This document shows positions 35,052 through 43,492 of a DNA stretch of 64,000 nucleotides, in pieces. A model generated the notes under the pieces. It made no database searches. It was not told the DNA's origin and was given only the letters and a program-made list of their open reading frames with translations. Location: contig JAPLOA010000070.1 in the NCBI GenBank assembly GCA_026400835.1, positions 62,001-126,000 of the forward strand, given 5' to 3'. The translations under genes were made by a program, and so were the position numbers. The DNA is from Planctomycetales bacterium. Lineage in GTDB: Bacteria > Planctomycetota > Planctomycetia > Planctomycetales > Planctomycetaceae. Positions within the stretch are counted from its first letter, which is position 1, and each line of letters begins with the position of its first letter.

Positions 35052-36107
35052 CTATTCGTCGCCCAGCCCGAGGCGTTCTCGGCGGTATTTTCCGGACTGA
35101 ACGCGTTCGACCCAAACCGGATTCTCAAGATACCAGCGGATGGTCAATTCCAATCCTGATTGGAAATCCTTTTGAGGTTTCCAGCCCAGCTCACGTTCAA
35201 TCTTTGTCGCATCAATCGCGTACCGACGATCGTGGCCGGGACGATCTTTCACGTAACGGATCAGAGATTCACAAGGAGTGTGTGGTAGTCCTGGACGAAG
35301 TCGATCAACTGTGGCGCAGATCATTTTTACGATACTGATATTTGTCTGCTCGTTGTTGCCACCTACGTTGTAACATTCGCCGATTCGTCCCTTTGCAAGG
35401 ACTGCTTCAATGGCTGCACAATGATCTTCGACATACAGCCAATCGCGGACGTTGAGACCGTCGCCGTAAACAGGCAGCGGCTTACCTTCGATGGCGTTCA
35501 GAATCATCAGAGGGATCAGTTTTTCCGGGAACTGATAGGGTCCATAGTTATTCGAACAGTTCGTGATCAGTACCGGCAGTCCATACGTGTGAAGATAGGC
35601 TCGAACAAAATGATCCGATGCCGCTTTGCTTGCAGAGTAAGGGCTGTTTGGCGAATACGAGGTCTTTTCCGTAAACAAACCTTCTGCGCCCAGTGATCCA
35701 TAGACTTCATCCGTCGACACATGCAACAGACGGAATTCGTCTTTTTCAGATCCGCTCAACTGCGAGTAATACGCTCGGATTTCTTCGAGCATACGACAGG
35801 TGCCAAGCACGTTTGTTTCGACGAAAGTGAGTGGTCCATCGATTGAGCGATCGACATGCGATTCAGCAGCAAAGTTGACGACGGCCGTTGGGCGAAATCT
35901 ATCGAGCAGGTCTTTGACGAGTGCTCGATCGCCAATGTCTCCCGTAACGAGTTGATACAGGTCGGAGTTCGGGGGCAGTGAGTCCGGGTTGCCTGCATAG
36001 GTCAGCTTATCCAGATTGATAATGCGCACGTCGCCTCGTTCAACAGCGCGGCGAACAAAGCAGCTTCCGATAAAACCTGCACCACCAGTGACCAGAAGAG
36101 TTTGCAT
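35052..36107 (-). CDS. rfbB: dTDP-glucose 4,6-dehydratase
   Basis: This is a short-chain dehydrogenase family protein of 351 residues. LVTGGAGFIGSCFVRRAVER is the NAD-binding loop, VNFAAESHVDRSIDGPLTF and LHVSTDEVYGSLG give the conserved Ser/Thr-Asp-Glu region, and YSPNSPYSASKAASDHFVRA holds the YxxxK pair. It makes dTDP-4-keto-6-deoxyglucose, the branch point to rhamnose and other deoxysugars. It is first in the rfbB-rfbA pair and may feed the glycan locus. Confidence 0.97.
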   Translation of the reverse strand: MQTLLVTGGAGFIGSCFVRRAVERGDVRIINLDKLTYAGNPDSLPPNSDLYQLVTGDIGDRALVKDLLDRFRPTAVVNFAAESHVDRSIDGPLTFVETNVLGTCRMLEEIRAYYSQLSGSEKDEFRLLHVSTDEVYGSLGAEGLFTEKTSYSPNSPYSASKAASDHFVRAYLHTYGLPVLITNCSNNYGPYQFPEKLIPLMILNAIEGKPLPVYGDGLNVRDWLYVEDHCAAIEAVLAKGRIGECYNVGGNNEQTNISIVKMICATVDRLRPGLPHTPCESLIRYVKDRPGHDRRYAIDATKIERELGWKPQKDFQSGLELTIRWYLENPVWVERVQSGKYRRERLGLGDE

Positions 36108-36519
36108 ATCGACGTCAGGCTATATTCGCAGAGGTTTGAGTCGAGCAGGAGACAGCGGTATGTCCACAGTACCCGTGACTTACGGTATCGATGTTCAGAG
36201 TTTGAGAAAAATGATCGGTGAATCAATGAGATTTGCCGGACTTTGCTGCGATTCGCCTGCGGTGATTGCATCGTGTCGGACTGCGTGCATCAGGCTGTCC
36301 GATTATCGGGATTTTTACGTCTGCAACGATGGTTTCTCAGTTCAGCGGCAAACGAAGTGGGCCACGCCGGGGCAGATTCTGAACCGCGAATTTACGCGAA
36401 TACCTGGCGTCCTCGGAAGTGCTGTTCTGCCAAAGGATGGTCAGCAACCCGAAGGTGGCTGTTGCAAGTCTTCCTGATACCAAATTCGACGGCGGGATCA
36501 TTTCGAAGCTCGCGAGAGA
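36108..36519. other. Intergenic region upstream of rfbB
   Basis: These 412 bases lie between rfbB and the 3' end of the serine hydrolase gene. They should hold the rfbBA promoter. A plus-strand open frame from 36160 to 36477 has no recognised domain and no good ribosome site. Nothing else is seen. Confidence 0.4.
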
Positions 36520-37632
36520 TCAGGGCATCAACGCCAGGTCTTTGTAGATCGCTTCATTGATCAGGCGATTGCGTCGCTGATGCTGACCTTCACCGCAGAA
36601 TCCATTTGCACTCCAGGCGACGACCAGGCCATGCTGCGGATCGCAGAATCCCATCGAGCACTGGGAGCCTCCGTGTCCAAACGCTGATTCACTGGCGTAT
36701 CGTCCGAATCCATAAGGGACTGTCTCGAGCCCATGCCGGTTGGAACTACAAATTACGCCGAGGCCAAAGTCAACAACGTGCTGGAGCGTTTGGTCGAACT
36801 GGTTAACTCGATGACGCATCATCATCTGCTGGACGGTTGACGATGATACGAAGTATGTTTCCTCGGGAAGCTTTCCGTTTCGCAGCAGCAACTCAAGGAA
36901 GATGCCGAGCTCTCGAATCGGTCCGCGCAAGTTGCCGCCCGGTGAAGGCTGATTCAACCACGGCGATGTCCCATAGTTGGAGATCGCAAGTTTTCCTTTG
37001 TCACGTTCATAAAGTGTCGGAAGCAATCCTGCATTCTGAACCAGTGTGTGAGTCTTGACGCCGCACGATGTTGAGTTGAGTCCAAGGGGCTCAAGCAGTT
37101 CATGCGTCAAAATGTCATCGAACGTAGCGAGGTGTGTGGACGCTATTGTTCGTCGCAGAATTTCACCCAGCAGAAACCAACTGCTTTGTGGATGATAGGC
37201 GGCTGTTCCGATGGGTAGCTGTCGCGCTGTTGACACAATGGTCTCGATCGTGGTTGACCAATCGGCATGAGGCCAGCCAGTTTCGGTCGCAGGGAATCCG
37301 GACTGATGTGTCAGCAAGTCGAAGATCGTGACATCGTGCTTATCGCTTTGAACTGTTTCGGGCAAAAGCTCGGAGAGCCTTGTTGACAGTTGGAAGCATT
37401 GATTTTCGATCTGTCTCAGAATCAGCAACGCTGTCAGCGGCTTTCCCGCGCTGCGCCACGGCATGACTGTCGCGGGTGACATGGGAACGCCGGGTGATGC
37501 GTCACCGAGCGCCGAGTCGAGAATGGGCTGAGAGTTCAGCGAAACGTAAATTTGAACCCCGGTATGCAGTCCGCGAGAGATTCCTTCCTGAATCGCGGCG
37601 GCCACGGAAGGGAATTCGGCTGATGGGAACAT
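36520..37632 (-). CDS. Beta-lactamase/esterase-type serine hydrolase
   Basis: This 370-residue protein has the class C beta-lactamase fold. The SxxK nucleophile is SAGK in MPWRSAGKPLTALL, FDLLTHQSGFP is the conserved helix-turn, and FGHGGSQCSMGF is the third (HGG) element. YHPQSSWFLLGEIL stands where the YxN motif with following helix is usual, so the second motif deviates. There is no signal peptide. Family members are mostly esterases or peptidases. It lies 5 bases downstream of the SirB1-type gene, as an operon. Confidence 0.85.
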   Translation of the reverse strand: MFPSAEFPSVAAAIQEGISRGLHTGVQIYVSLNSQPILDSALGDASPGVPMSPATVMPWRSAGKPLTALLILRQIENQCFQLSTRLSELLPETVQSDKHDVTIFDLLTHQSGFPATETGWPHADWSTTIETIVSTARQLPIGTAAYHPQSSWFLLGEILRRTIASTHLATFDDILTHELLEPLGLNSTSCGVKTHTLVQNAGLLPTLYERDKGKLAISNYGTSPWLNQPSPGGNLRGPIRELGIFLELLLRNGKLPEETYFVSSSTVQQMMMRHRVNQFDQTLQHVVDFGLGVICSSNRHGLETVPYGFGRYASESAFGHGGSQCSMGFCDPQHGLVVAWSANGFCGEGQHQRRNRLINEAIYKDLALMP

Positions 37633-37637
37633 GGCGG

Positions 37638-38477
37638 TCAGTTGCAGAGAGGCAGCATTTTCTCGGCCTGGACGATGTACTGCTTAAGCATTGAATGTTC
37701 TTCGGCCGGTGCGACGGCCAGGCAGGCTCGCAGGAGTTCTTTCGATTCCCCCGGTCGACCGGAACGCAATGTCAGAATCGCCAGGTCTCTGCGTTCCCGA
37801 TAGGAGCCTGGAATCAGCAACGCGATTCGGCTCTGGACACGCCAGGCGGATACCCAGAGTTCTCGATTGCCAAACAGCGTCTTAAGATTGTTAAGCATCC
37901 GAACCATGATTGTTCGCTCATCCACAGGCTTTAGCGTGCGGCGAATTTCTGGCATCGGGAGTTCAGTGATCTCACGCAGCCATGCGATGCACTCGGGCTC
38001 ATCCATGATCCGTCCACCGTTGAAGGCATCCACATACAGGTTGCCTGAGTCCGTTGGCAGTCTCGTCAGAAAATGATGCGGGGCCGCGATTGGTTCGAGC
38101 GGAATACCCAGTTCATTAGCAACGTTTAGGTAGATCAGCGACAAGGAGATCGGGATTCCTCGTCCAGTTTCAAGCACTCGATTGAGATAACTGGCGTCCG
38201 GGTCGCCATGACAATCGTCATCGCCGTGCAGGTTGAGTTCTTCCGTCATATGGCGGACCAGCATCTTCAGTTCTTCCAGATCTGATCCTGCCTGGGTCAC
38301 CGGATGAGTGAGTCGAGCAATCGATCGTTGGAGACGAAGGCGAGTCGGTGCGAAGTCGAGATTGGCTTGACCATCACGAGCGATTTCCAGCGCAGCGGTG
38401 ATCAGGTCAACATCTGTTTCTCTGCGGACCAGTCGCATAAACTGCTGATCATGTTCAAATGTATTGCTGAACGGCAT
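37638..38477 (-). CDS. SirB1/transglutaminase-like family protein
   Basis: This 279-residue protein matches the SirB1 family, a transglutaminase-like fold followed by TPR-like helices. NRVLETGRGIPISLSLIYLN, GIPLEPIAAPHHFLTRLP and LYVDAFNGGRIMD are characteristic. The expected catalytic cysteine is not evident; the GIPISLS position is as in other bacterial members. The C-terminal 70 residues form a helical tail (RRDLAILTLRSGRPGESKELL). The role is unknown. Confidence 0.82.
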   Translation of the reverse strand: MPFSNTFEHDQQFMRLVRRETDVDLITAALEIARDGQANLDFAPTRLRLQRSIARLTHPVTQAGSDLEELKMLVRHMTEELNLHGDDDCHGDPDASYLNRVLETGRGIPISLSLIYLNVANELGIPLEPIAAPHHFLTRLPTDSGNLYVDAFNGGRIMDEPECIAWLREITELPMPEIRRTLKPVDERTIMVRMLNNLKTLFGNRELWVSAWRVQSRIALLIPGSYRERRDLAILTLRSGRPGESKELLRACLAVAPAEEHSMLKQYIVQAEKMLPLCN

Positions 38478-38916
38478 GGCAGGAATTTTGACTGGCTGTC
38501 TGAAGTGATCGAAGCCTGGCAGGAACTTTGCGAGGCAGCTTGGTTAGGAGTCGCGGGGCGAAACTATAGCGGCGCTTTCCTGCTGCCACAATGGCGACTG
38601 CTGACGGTGAAAGCCACGCTTTTTAAGCGACATTAACATTCAATTCGTGGAGTCATCCACGGATCGCTCCGGACGTCATCGATCAGAAGTCACGATGCGC
38701 TTGCCGGTCTTTGACGCGAACAATCAGGCCCTGTAGTGTGGCATAAACCGTATCATGTTTGCTGAATCTGCCCGGAAAACCGACAAACTCGGCCAGAACA
38801 CCAGGACTCCGGATTCATTGATTTGACCCGTGAAGCAGTCAGCCGTATGGTGTCCGTTTGTCTCGGCATTTTGGCCGGAGCTTTTGATTCAGGCGAGAAT
38901 TGAAAAAGGCACAGTT
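38478..38916. promoter_or_regulatory. Divergent intergenic region upstream of the sugar ABC operon
   Basis: These 439 bases separate the SirB1-type gene (minus) from the sugar-binding lipoprotein gene (plus). Both promoters should be here. No gene, hairpin terminator or clear operator is visible. Confidence 0.4.
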
Positions 38917-40029
38917 ATGAGATTTCGAAGCAACTGGATTTTGTTACTTGGGCTGGTTTTGGCGGGATGCCAGGTCGAGCAGCCACCTACGCCGGAATCA
39001 AGCACAACGGATTCAGGGGAGAAAAAAGACAGTACAACTCCCGGTAGTACCACTGAAGGCGGTACAGAAGAGAAATCGGGCGAGCGCAAGTCCGTCGCTT
39101 TTGTAACGAACCAGATTGCCGACTTCTGGAAGATCGCAGAAGCTGGATGTGTCGCTGCGTCGAAAGAATTTGATATCGATGTTCAGGTGATCATGCCTCC
39201 GGAAGCTTCTGCTGTCGTGCAGAAGCAGAAGGTTGAAGACGTGATGACGGGCGGAATTCAGGCGATCGCCATCAGCCCGCTTGATGCCGACAATCAGGTC
39301 GAATGGATCAACAGCATTGCTGCTAAGATCCCCCTGATTACACACGACTCAGACGCTCCAAAGTCGAATCGCCTCGTCTATATCGGTATGGACAACTACG
39401 CCGCCGGTCGAGCTTGTGGCGAGATCCTGAAAAACGCGCTGCCGGATGGTGGCCAGGTATTGTTGTGTATTGGTCGTCTGGAACAGGATAACAGCAAGTA
39501 TCGTCGTCAGGGTGTGATCGATGTATTGATGGGTCGCGATCGCGGCATTGATTTTTATCAGTCTCAGCCAGATGCCTTCGATCCAAACGACGGTGAGATC
39601 AAAGGTGATAAGTACACGATTGTGGCGACAGTCACCGATCAGGGTAAACCGGAAGTTGCGTTGCAGAAAGCAGAAGACGCGATTGTGACGTACCCTGAGC
39701 TGAAGGGTATGGCAGGACTGTTTGAATACAATCCCCCAGCGTGTTACCAGGCTCTGAAGAAGGCTGGTAAGATTGGACAAGTGGCGATTGCCGGCTTCGA
39801 TGAAAACGATGTTACTCTTCAGGCAATCAAAGACGGCGAATGTGCTGGAACAGTTGTGCAGAACCCTTATGAATACGGATTCCAGTCGGTCCGAGTACTG
39901 AAGGAAATCCTGGCCGGAAGCAAAGACGTGATCCCGGAGTCAAAGTACATCGACATTGCTCCGAGAGCGATCACCAGGGAGAACGTCGAAGCGTACTGGG
40001 AAGAACTCAAGCGATTGAAGGGACAGTAG
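38917..40029 (+). CDS. Sugar ABC transporter substrate-binding lipoprotein
   Basis: This is a 370-residue periplasmic-binding lipoprotein of the RbsB type. The signal ends in lipobox LVLAGC (cysteine near residue 18), followed by a Ser/Thr/Gly linker of about 40 residues. The domain shows SVAFVTNQIADFWKIAEAG, AIAISPLDADNQVEWI, IPLITHDSDAP and YIGMDNYAAGRACGEIL, then QVAIAGFDENDVTLQAIKDG and QNPYEYGFQSV, all typical of type I sugar receptors. The ATG at 38917 has AAAGG 8 bases upstream. It starts a three-gene importer operon. Confidence 0.94.
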   Translation: MRFRSNWILLLGLVLAGCQVEQPPTPESSTTDSGEKKDSTTPGSTTEGGTEEKSGERKSVAFVTNQIADFWKIAEAGCVAASKEFDIDVQVIMPPEASAVVQKQKVEDVMTGGIQAIAISPLDADNQVEWINSIAAKIPLITHDSDAPKSNRLVYIGMDNYAAGRACGEILKNALPDGGQVLLCIGRLEQDNSKYRRQGVIDVLMGRDRGIDFYQSQPDAFDPNDGEIKGDKYTIVATVTDQGKPEVALQKAEDAIVTYPELKGMAGLFEYNPPACYQALKKAGKIGQVAIAGFDENDVTLQAIKDGECAGTVVQNPYEYGFQSVRVLKEILAGSKDVIPESKYIDIAPRAITRENVEAYWEELKRLKGQ

Positions 40030-40118
40030 GGAGCTGAGGGTTTGAGGTTTGGAGCACACCGTCTTTCGAGTTGGCTGGTCACACCCTACATACCACTCAA
40101 ACGACAGCAGGTCATTGC

Positions 40119-40148
40119 GGCGAGCGGCTGGGCGTCAGCCCTCCGTGT
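40119..40148 (+). repeat. Dispersed REP-like repeat, copy B
   Basis: This is a near copy of unit A with GCTGGGCGTCAGCCCT at its core and a two-base deletion near the right end. It sits between the binding-protein and ATPase genes of the sugar importer. Similarity to copy A seems to run on for about 15 bases (GTGTC-TTCA-TGAT type). Confidence 0.85.
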
Positions 40149-40223
40149 CATTCACTGATAGAGAAGCCCACCGCTTTCACAAGTATCGGGCCTATAACCT
40201 GCGAACTCAGTCAAACACTCTTT

Positions 40224-41732
40224 ATGGTCACTACTTCACTCCCAACCCCGCGACTTGAAGTTCGCGACATCACGAAGTCTTTTCCCGGAGTCAAAGCGCT
40301 CAAGGGTGTGAGTCTTCGCGTGATGCCGGGCGAAGTCTTTTCGGTGGTGGGTGAGAATGGCGCAGGCAAAAGCACGTTGATGAAAATCCTGGCCGGCGTT
40401 CAATCTCAGGACGGCGGCCAGATTCTTGTCGACGGGCAGGAAAAGCGATTTGGTTCCGTCAGTGATGCGATGAGCAATGGAATAGCCATCATTCATCAGG
40501 AACTGAATCTCGCGGACAACCTGGAAATTGGAGCCAATATTTTTCTGGGCCGCGAGCCGAGAACACTTGGCCTGATTAACAACAACCGCATCAATCAGGA
40601 CGCGGAGAAGCTGCTTGACCGAATCGGGCTGAAGGTCTCGCCACGGATGCTGGTGAAGGAGCTTACGGTTGGTCAGCAGCAGATGGTCGAAATCGCCAAA
40701 GCGCTGTCGATCAACGCGAGAGTGTTGATCATGGATGAGCCAACTTCAAGCTTGTCGGCCGGTGAGTCTGCAAAGCTGTTTCAGGTGATTCGGGATCTTC
40801 GCGCGGCCGGAGTGAGTATTGTTTATATCTCTCATCGGTTGGCGGAGGTTCAGGATCTTTCGGATCGAGTGACTGTTCTGCGTGATGGTGAGAATGCTGG
40901 CGAACTCGTTCGCGGTGAGGTGACTCATGACAGTCTCGTGCGATTAATGGTCGGCCGAGATATCTCGCGTTTCTTCGTCCGTAATCCTCACAAAAAGGGC
41001 GATGTGGCGATTGAAGTGAAGAATGTTGTGACGGCCACCTGGCCGAAGCATCGATTGAATCTGAACGTGCGAGCTGGTGAAATTGTTGGTGTGGCCGGAC
41101 TTGTCGGAGCGGGCCGCACTGAAATGCTGCGAACACTATTTGGAGTGGATGCCCCGGTCAGTGGAGTGATTGAAGTCGGTGGGAAGCCTGTGGATCTGAA
41201 GTCTCCACAGCAGGCGATTGCGGCCGGGGTTGCTCTGGTGCCGGAAGACCGCAAACAGCAGGGCGTCGTTCTGGATATGGTCATTCGCCAGAACATTGGA
41301 CTGGCATCGCTCCATCAGCATTCAAGACTCGGCGGTTTTCTGAACTTTGCGGTGGAGAAACAGCAGTCGGCGGAGATGAGTCAACGGCTGAGAGTCAAAG
41401 CTCCCCATGATCAGTATCGAGTTGGAAATCTGTCCGGCGGAAATCAACAGAAAGTCGTGCTCGGAAAGTGGCTCGCACTCAAGCCTCGAGTCCTGTTGCT
41501 GGATGAGCCGACTCGCGGGATCGATGTCGGCGCCAAACAGGAAATCTATCAACTGATGGATGAGCTGGCAGGGCAGGGGATTGCTGTGCTGTTTGTCAGC
41601 AGCGAAATGGAAGAGATCATCGGGATGAGTGATCGCGTGATTGTAATGCACGAAGGACGCATCACTGGTGAGCTGACCAGAGAGCAGCTATCCGAAGAAT
41701 CGGTGATGCACCTGGCCACGGGGCATAATTAG
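40224..41732 (+). CDS. Sugar ABC transporter ATP-binding protein (RbsA/MglA type)
   Basis: This is a double-cassette ATPase of 502 residues, the usual RbsA length. The first cassette has [32 protein letters not shown] and [11 protein letters not shown]. The second has a degenerate Walker A ([16 protein letters not shown]), [15 protein letters not shown] and [16 protein letters not shown]. The frame is open upstream to 40071, but that part runs through repeat B; the ATG at 40224 starts the family sequence. It powers import of the sugar bound by the upstream lipoprotein. Confidence 0.95.
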   Translation: MVTTSLPTPRLEVRDITKSFPGVKALKGVSLRVMPGEVFSVVGENGAGKSTLMKILAGVQSQDGGQILVDGQEKRFGSVSDAMSNGIAIIHQELNLADNLEIGANIFLGREPRTLGLINNNRINQDAEKLLDRIGLKVSPRMLVKELTVGQQQMVEIAKALSINARVLIMDEPTSSLSAGESAKLFQVIRDLRAAGVSIVYISHRLAEVQDLSDRVTVLRDGENAGELVRGEVTHDSLVRLMVGRDISRFFVRNPHKKGDVAIEVKNVVTATWPKHRLNLNVRAGEIVGVAGLVGAGRTEMLRTLFGVDAPVSGVIEVGGKPVDLKSPQQAIAAGVALVPEDRKQQGVVLDMVIRQNIGLASLHQHSRLGGFLNFAVEKQQSAEMSQRLRVKAPHDQYRVGNLSGGNQQKVVLGKWLALKPRVLLLDEPTRGIDVGAKQEIYQLMDELAGQGIAVLFVSSEMEEIIGMSDRVIVMHEGRITGELTREQLSEESVMHLATGHN

Positions 41733-41836
41733 CCCGCAAACAACTGGACCCACGGGTTTAATCGGGTTGTTGATTTAGTCGAGTATTGAGGGTTTCGTTT
41801 AACGGCGAGGCGCAGGCGAAATTGAAATGGTGGCGT

Positions 41837-41866
41837 ACTCGGAGGGCTGACGCCCTGCCGCTCGCC
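41837..41866 (-). repeat. Dispersed REP-like repeat, copy C
   Basis: This is a minus-strand copy identical over 30 bases to copy A. It lies between the ATPase and permease genes of the sugar importer and is inverted relative to copy B, 1.7 kb upstream. Confidence 0.92.
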
Positions 41867-41895
41867 TGGAACTGACTGAAAAGTGCAGGGTAACG

Positions 41896-43383
41896 ATGAA
41901 GGGTAAGATACTTGGGATTTTTGGTGTGCTGGTCGTGCTCTGCACGTGCCTGGCATTTGCTACGTCCGATCCATGGTGGAATCTGGGAACGTCAAAATTT
42001 CTTCAGCCCGGCAATATCCAGAACCTGCTCAATCGTTTGTCGTTGTTTGGCATCCTGGGAATTGGTGTCGCGTTTGTGATCATCACCAGCGGTATTGATC
42101 TTTCGATTGGTTCATCAGTTTGCCTTTGTGGTGTCCTGCTGTCGATACTGCTTAAGGTCGATTATCAGCCGTTAGAGCCGATTTCTGTGAGTCAGATTGT
42201 TGCTGCAGAGAAGATGATCATCGCGGATGCGGCGGCTGGCGAGCTGAGGCCCGGTACGACGTTTCGATATACCGGCGGAGTAGGCTCAGGTCTTGTCCTG
42301 ACAACCGAATCATCAGCTATCTCCGACGGGGCACTCCGGATTCGCATCAAAGAAAATCTGACTCGCAATGAGAAAGATGGTCGTCTTGTTGTGGCCTCGC
42401 CTGTCACTCGCATTGAAACCGGTGATTCTGTCGTTGCCGAAGTCAGCTCTGACCTGAATGTGAATGTTGGCGATCAGCTCCAACTGGTGAAAGCCGATGG
42501 CGCGGTGACGACTCAAAAGGTGTCGAGCGTTGAGACGGCCGGGACGGTAAAGCGATTGACTTTGGCCAGAGATCCCGGAGAAAAATATCGAGCCGATGCC
42601 TTTGCAATCGTATTACAGCGACACCAGAGAACCTCGATCCCTGTTGCGATTCTGATCGTGCTGCTCGTGGCGACGGTGCTGGGGTTGGTACATGGTCTGC
42701 TGGTGACAAAAGTCAAGCTGCAGCCGTTCGTTGTTACGCTCTGTGCATTGCTGATTTATCGTGGTGTTTCACGATGGTTGACGAATGATAATCCGGCGGG
42801 ATTCGGTGAACTTCAGGAAGTTCTGGGACCTGTGGCCTCGGGCCGTGTTGGGCTGTTGTTTCGTGGGCAGGAAATGGTCTTTGGCATTCCCATACCCTTC
42901 TTTCTGCTGACGGCGATTGGTGTTGTAGCGTCCGTGTTCCTCGGTCGAACCATCTGGGGGCGATATTTGCTGGCGCTGGGACGAAGTGAAGAGGCGGCTC
43001 GATTCAGCGGCATCAATACCGGCCGGATTACACTGATGGCCTATGTGATCTGCACGGTTCTCGCAGCGCTGGGCGGGATGCTGTTCGCGCTGGATTCAAC
43101 GTCGGTGTCGCCATCGAGTTTTGGAAACTCTTATGAGTTGTACGCCATCGCTGCGGCCGTATTGGGAGGCTGTAGTCTACGCGGTGGTGAAGGATCAATT
43201 CTGGGAGTTGTGATTGGTACGGCGGTCATGCAGGTTTTGAATAACTTGATTACGCTCCTGAAACTTCCGCAGCAGCACGAGACGACAATCATCGGGGCTG
43301 TGATTCTGATTGGCGTGATCGCCGATGAAATCGTGCGTCGAACGGCCGCAAGACGCAGGCTGAAACAAAGCATCAGCGGCTAA
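41896..43383 (+). CDS. Sugar ABC transporter permease (RbsC type) with large insertion
   Basis: This 495-residue membrane protein has the BPD_transp_2 core: LLNRLSLFGILGIGVAFVIITSGIDLSIGS, LVHGLLVTKVKLQPFVVTL, LALGRSEEAARFSGIN and AIAAAVLGGCSLRGGEGSILG. Usual family members are about 320-350 residues. The excess is one soluble, beta-rich block at about residues 88-245, between an early helix pair and the helix AILIVLLVATVLGLVHG. It could face the periplasm and contact the binding protein. It is the third gene of the importer operon, 163 bases after the ATPase gene. Confidence 0.9.
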   Translation: MKGKILGIFGVLVVLCTCLAFATSDPWWNLGTSKFLQPGNIQNLLNRLSLFGILGIGVAFVIITSGIDLSIGSSVCLCGVLLSILLKVDYQPLEPISVSQIVAAEKMIIADAAAGELRPGTTFRYTGGVGSGLVLTTESSAISDGALRIRIKENLTRNEKDGRLVVASPVTRIETGDSVVAEVSSDLNVNVGDQLQLVKADGAVTTQKVSSVETAGTVKRLTLARDPGEKYRADAFAIVLQRHQRTSIPVAILIVLLVATVLGLVHGLLVTKVKLQPFVVTLCALLIYRGVSRWLTNDNPAGFGELQEVLGPVASGRVGLLFRGQEMVFGIPIPFFLLTAIGVVASVFLGRTIWGRYLLALGRSEEAARFSGINTGRITLMAYVICTVLAALGGMLFALDSTSVSPSSFGNSYELYAIAAAVLGGCSLRGGEGSILGVVIGTAVMQVLNNLITLLKLPQQHETTIIGAVILIGVIADEIVRRTAARRRLKQSISG

Positions 43384-43492
43384 GGTGATGAGGCCGAAAT
43401 AGATCCGGTTCGACGCACCGCGACTTTTTCATTAAGCTTCGCCCCTGAATTTTGAATCACTCGCATCACGTTTTGAACTGTAATCGCAGCCA

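Noticed and set aside
36160-36477. Plus-strand open frame of about 105 codons upstream of rfbB
   Set aside because: No recognisable domain, no good ribosome site, and the content looks like random coding in a promoter gap.
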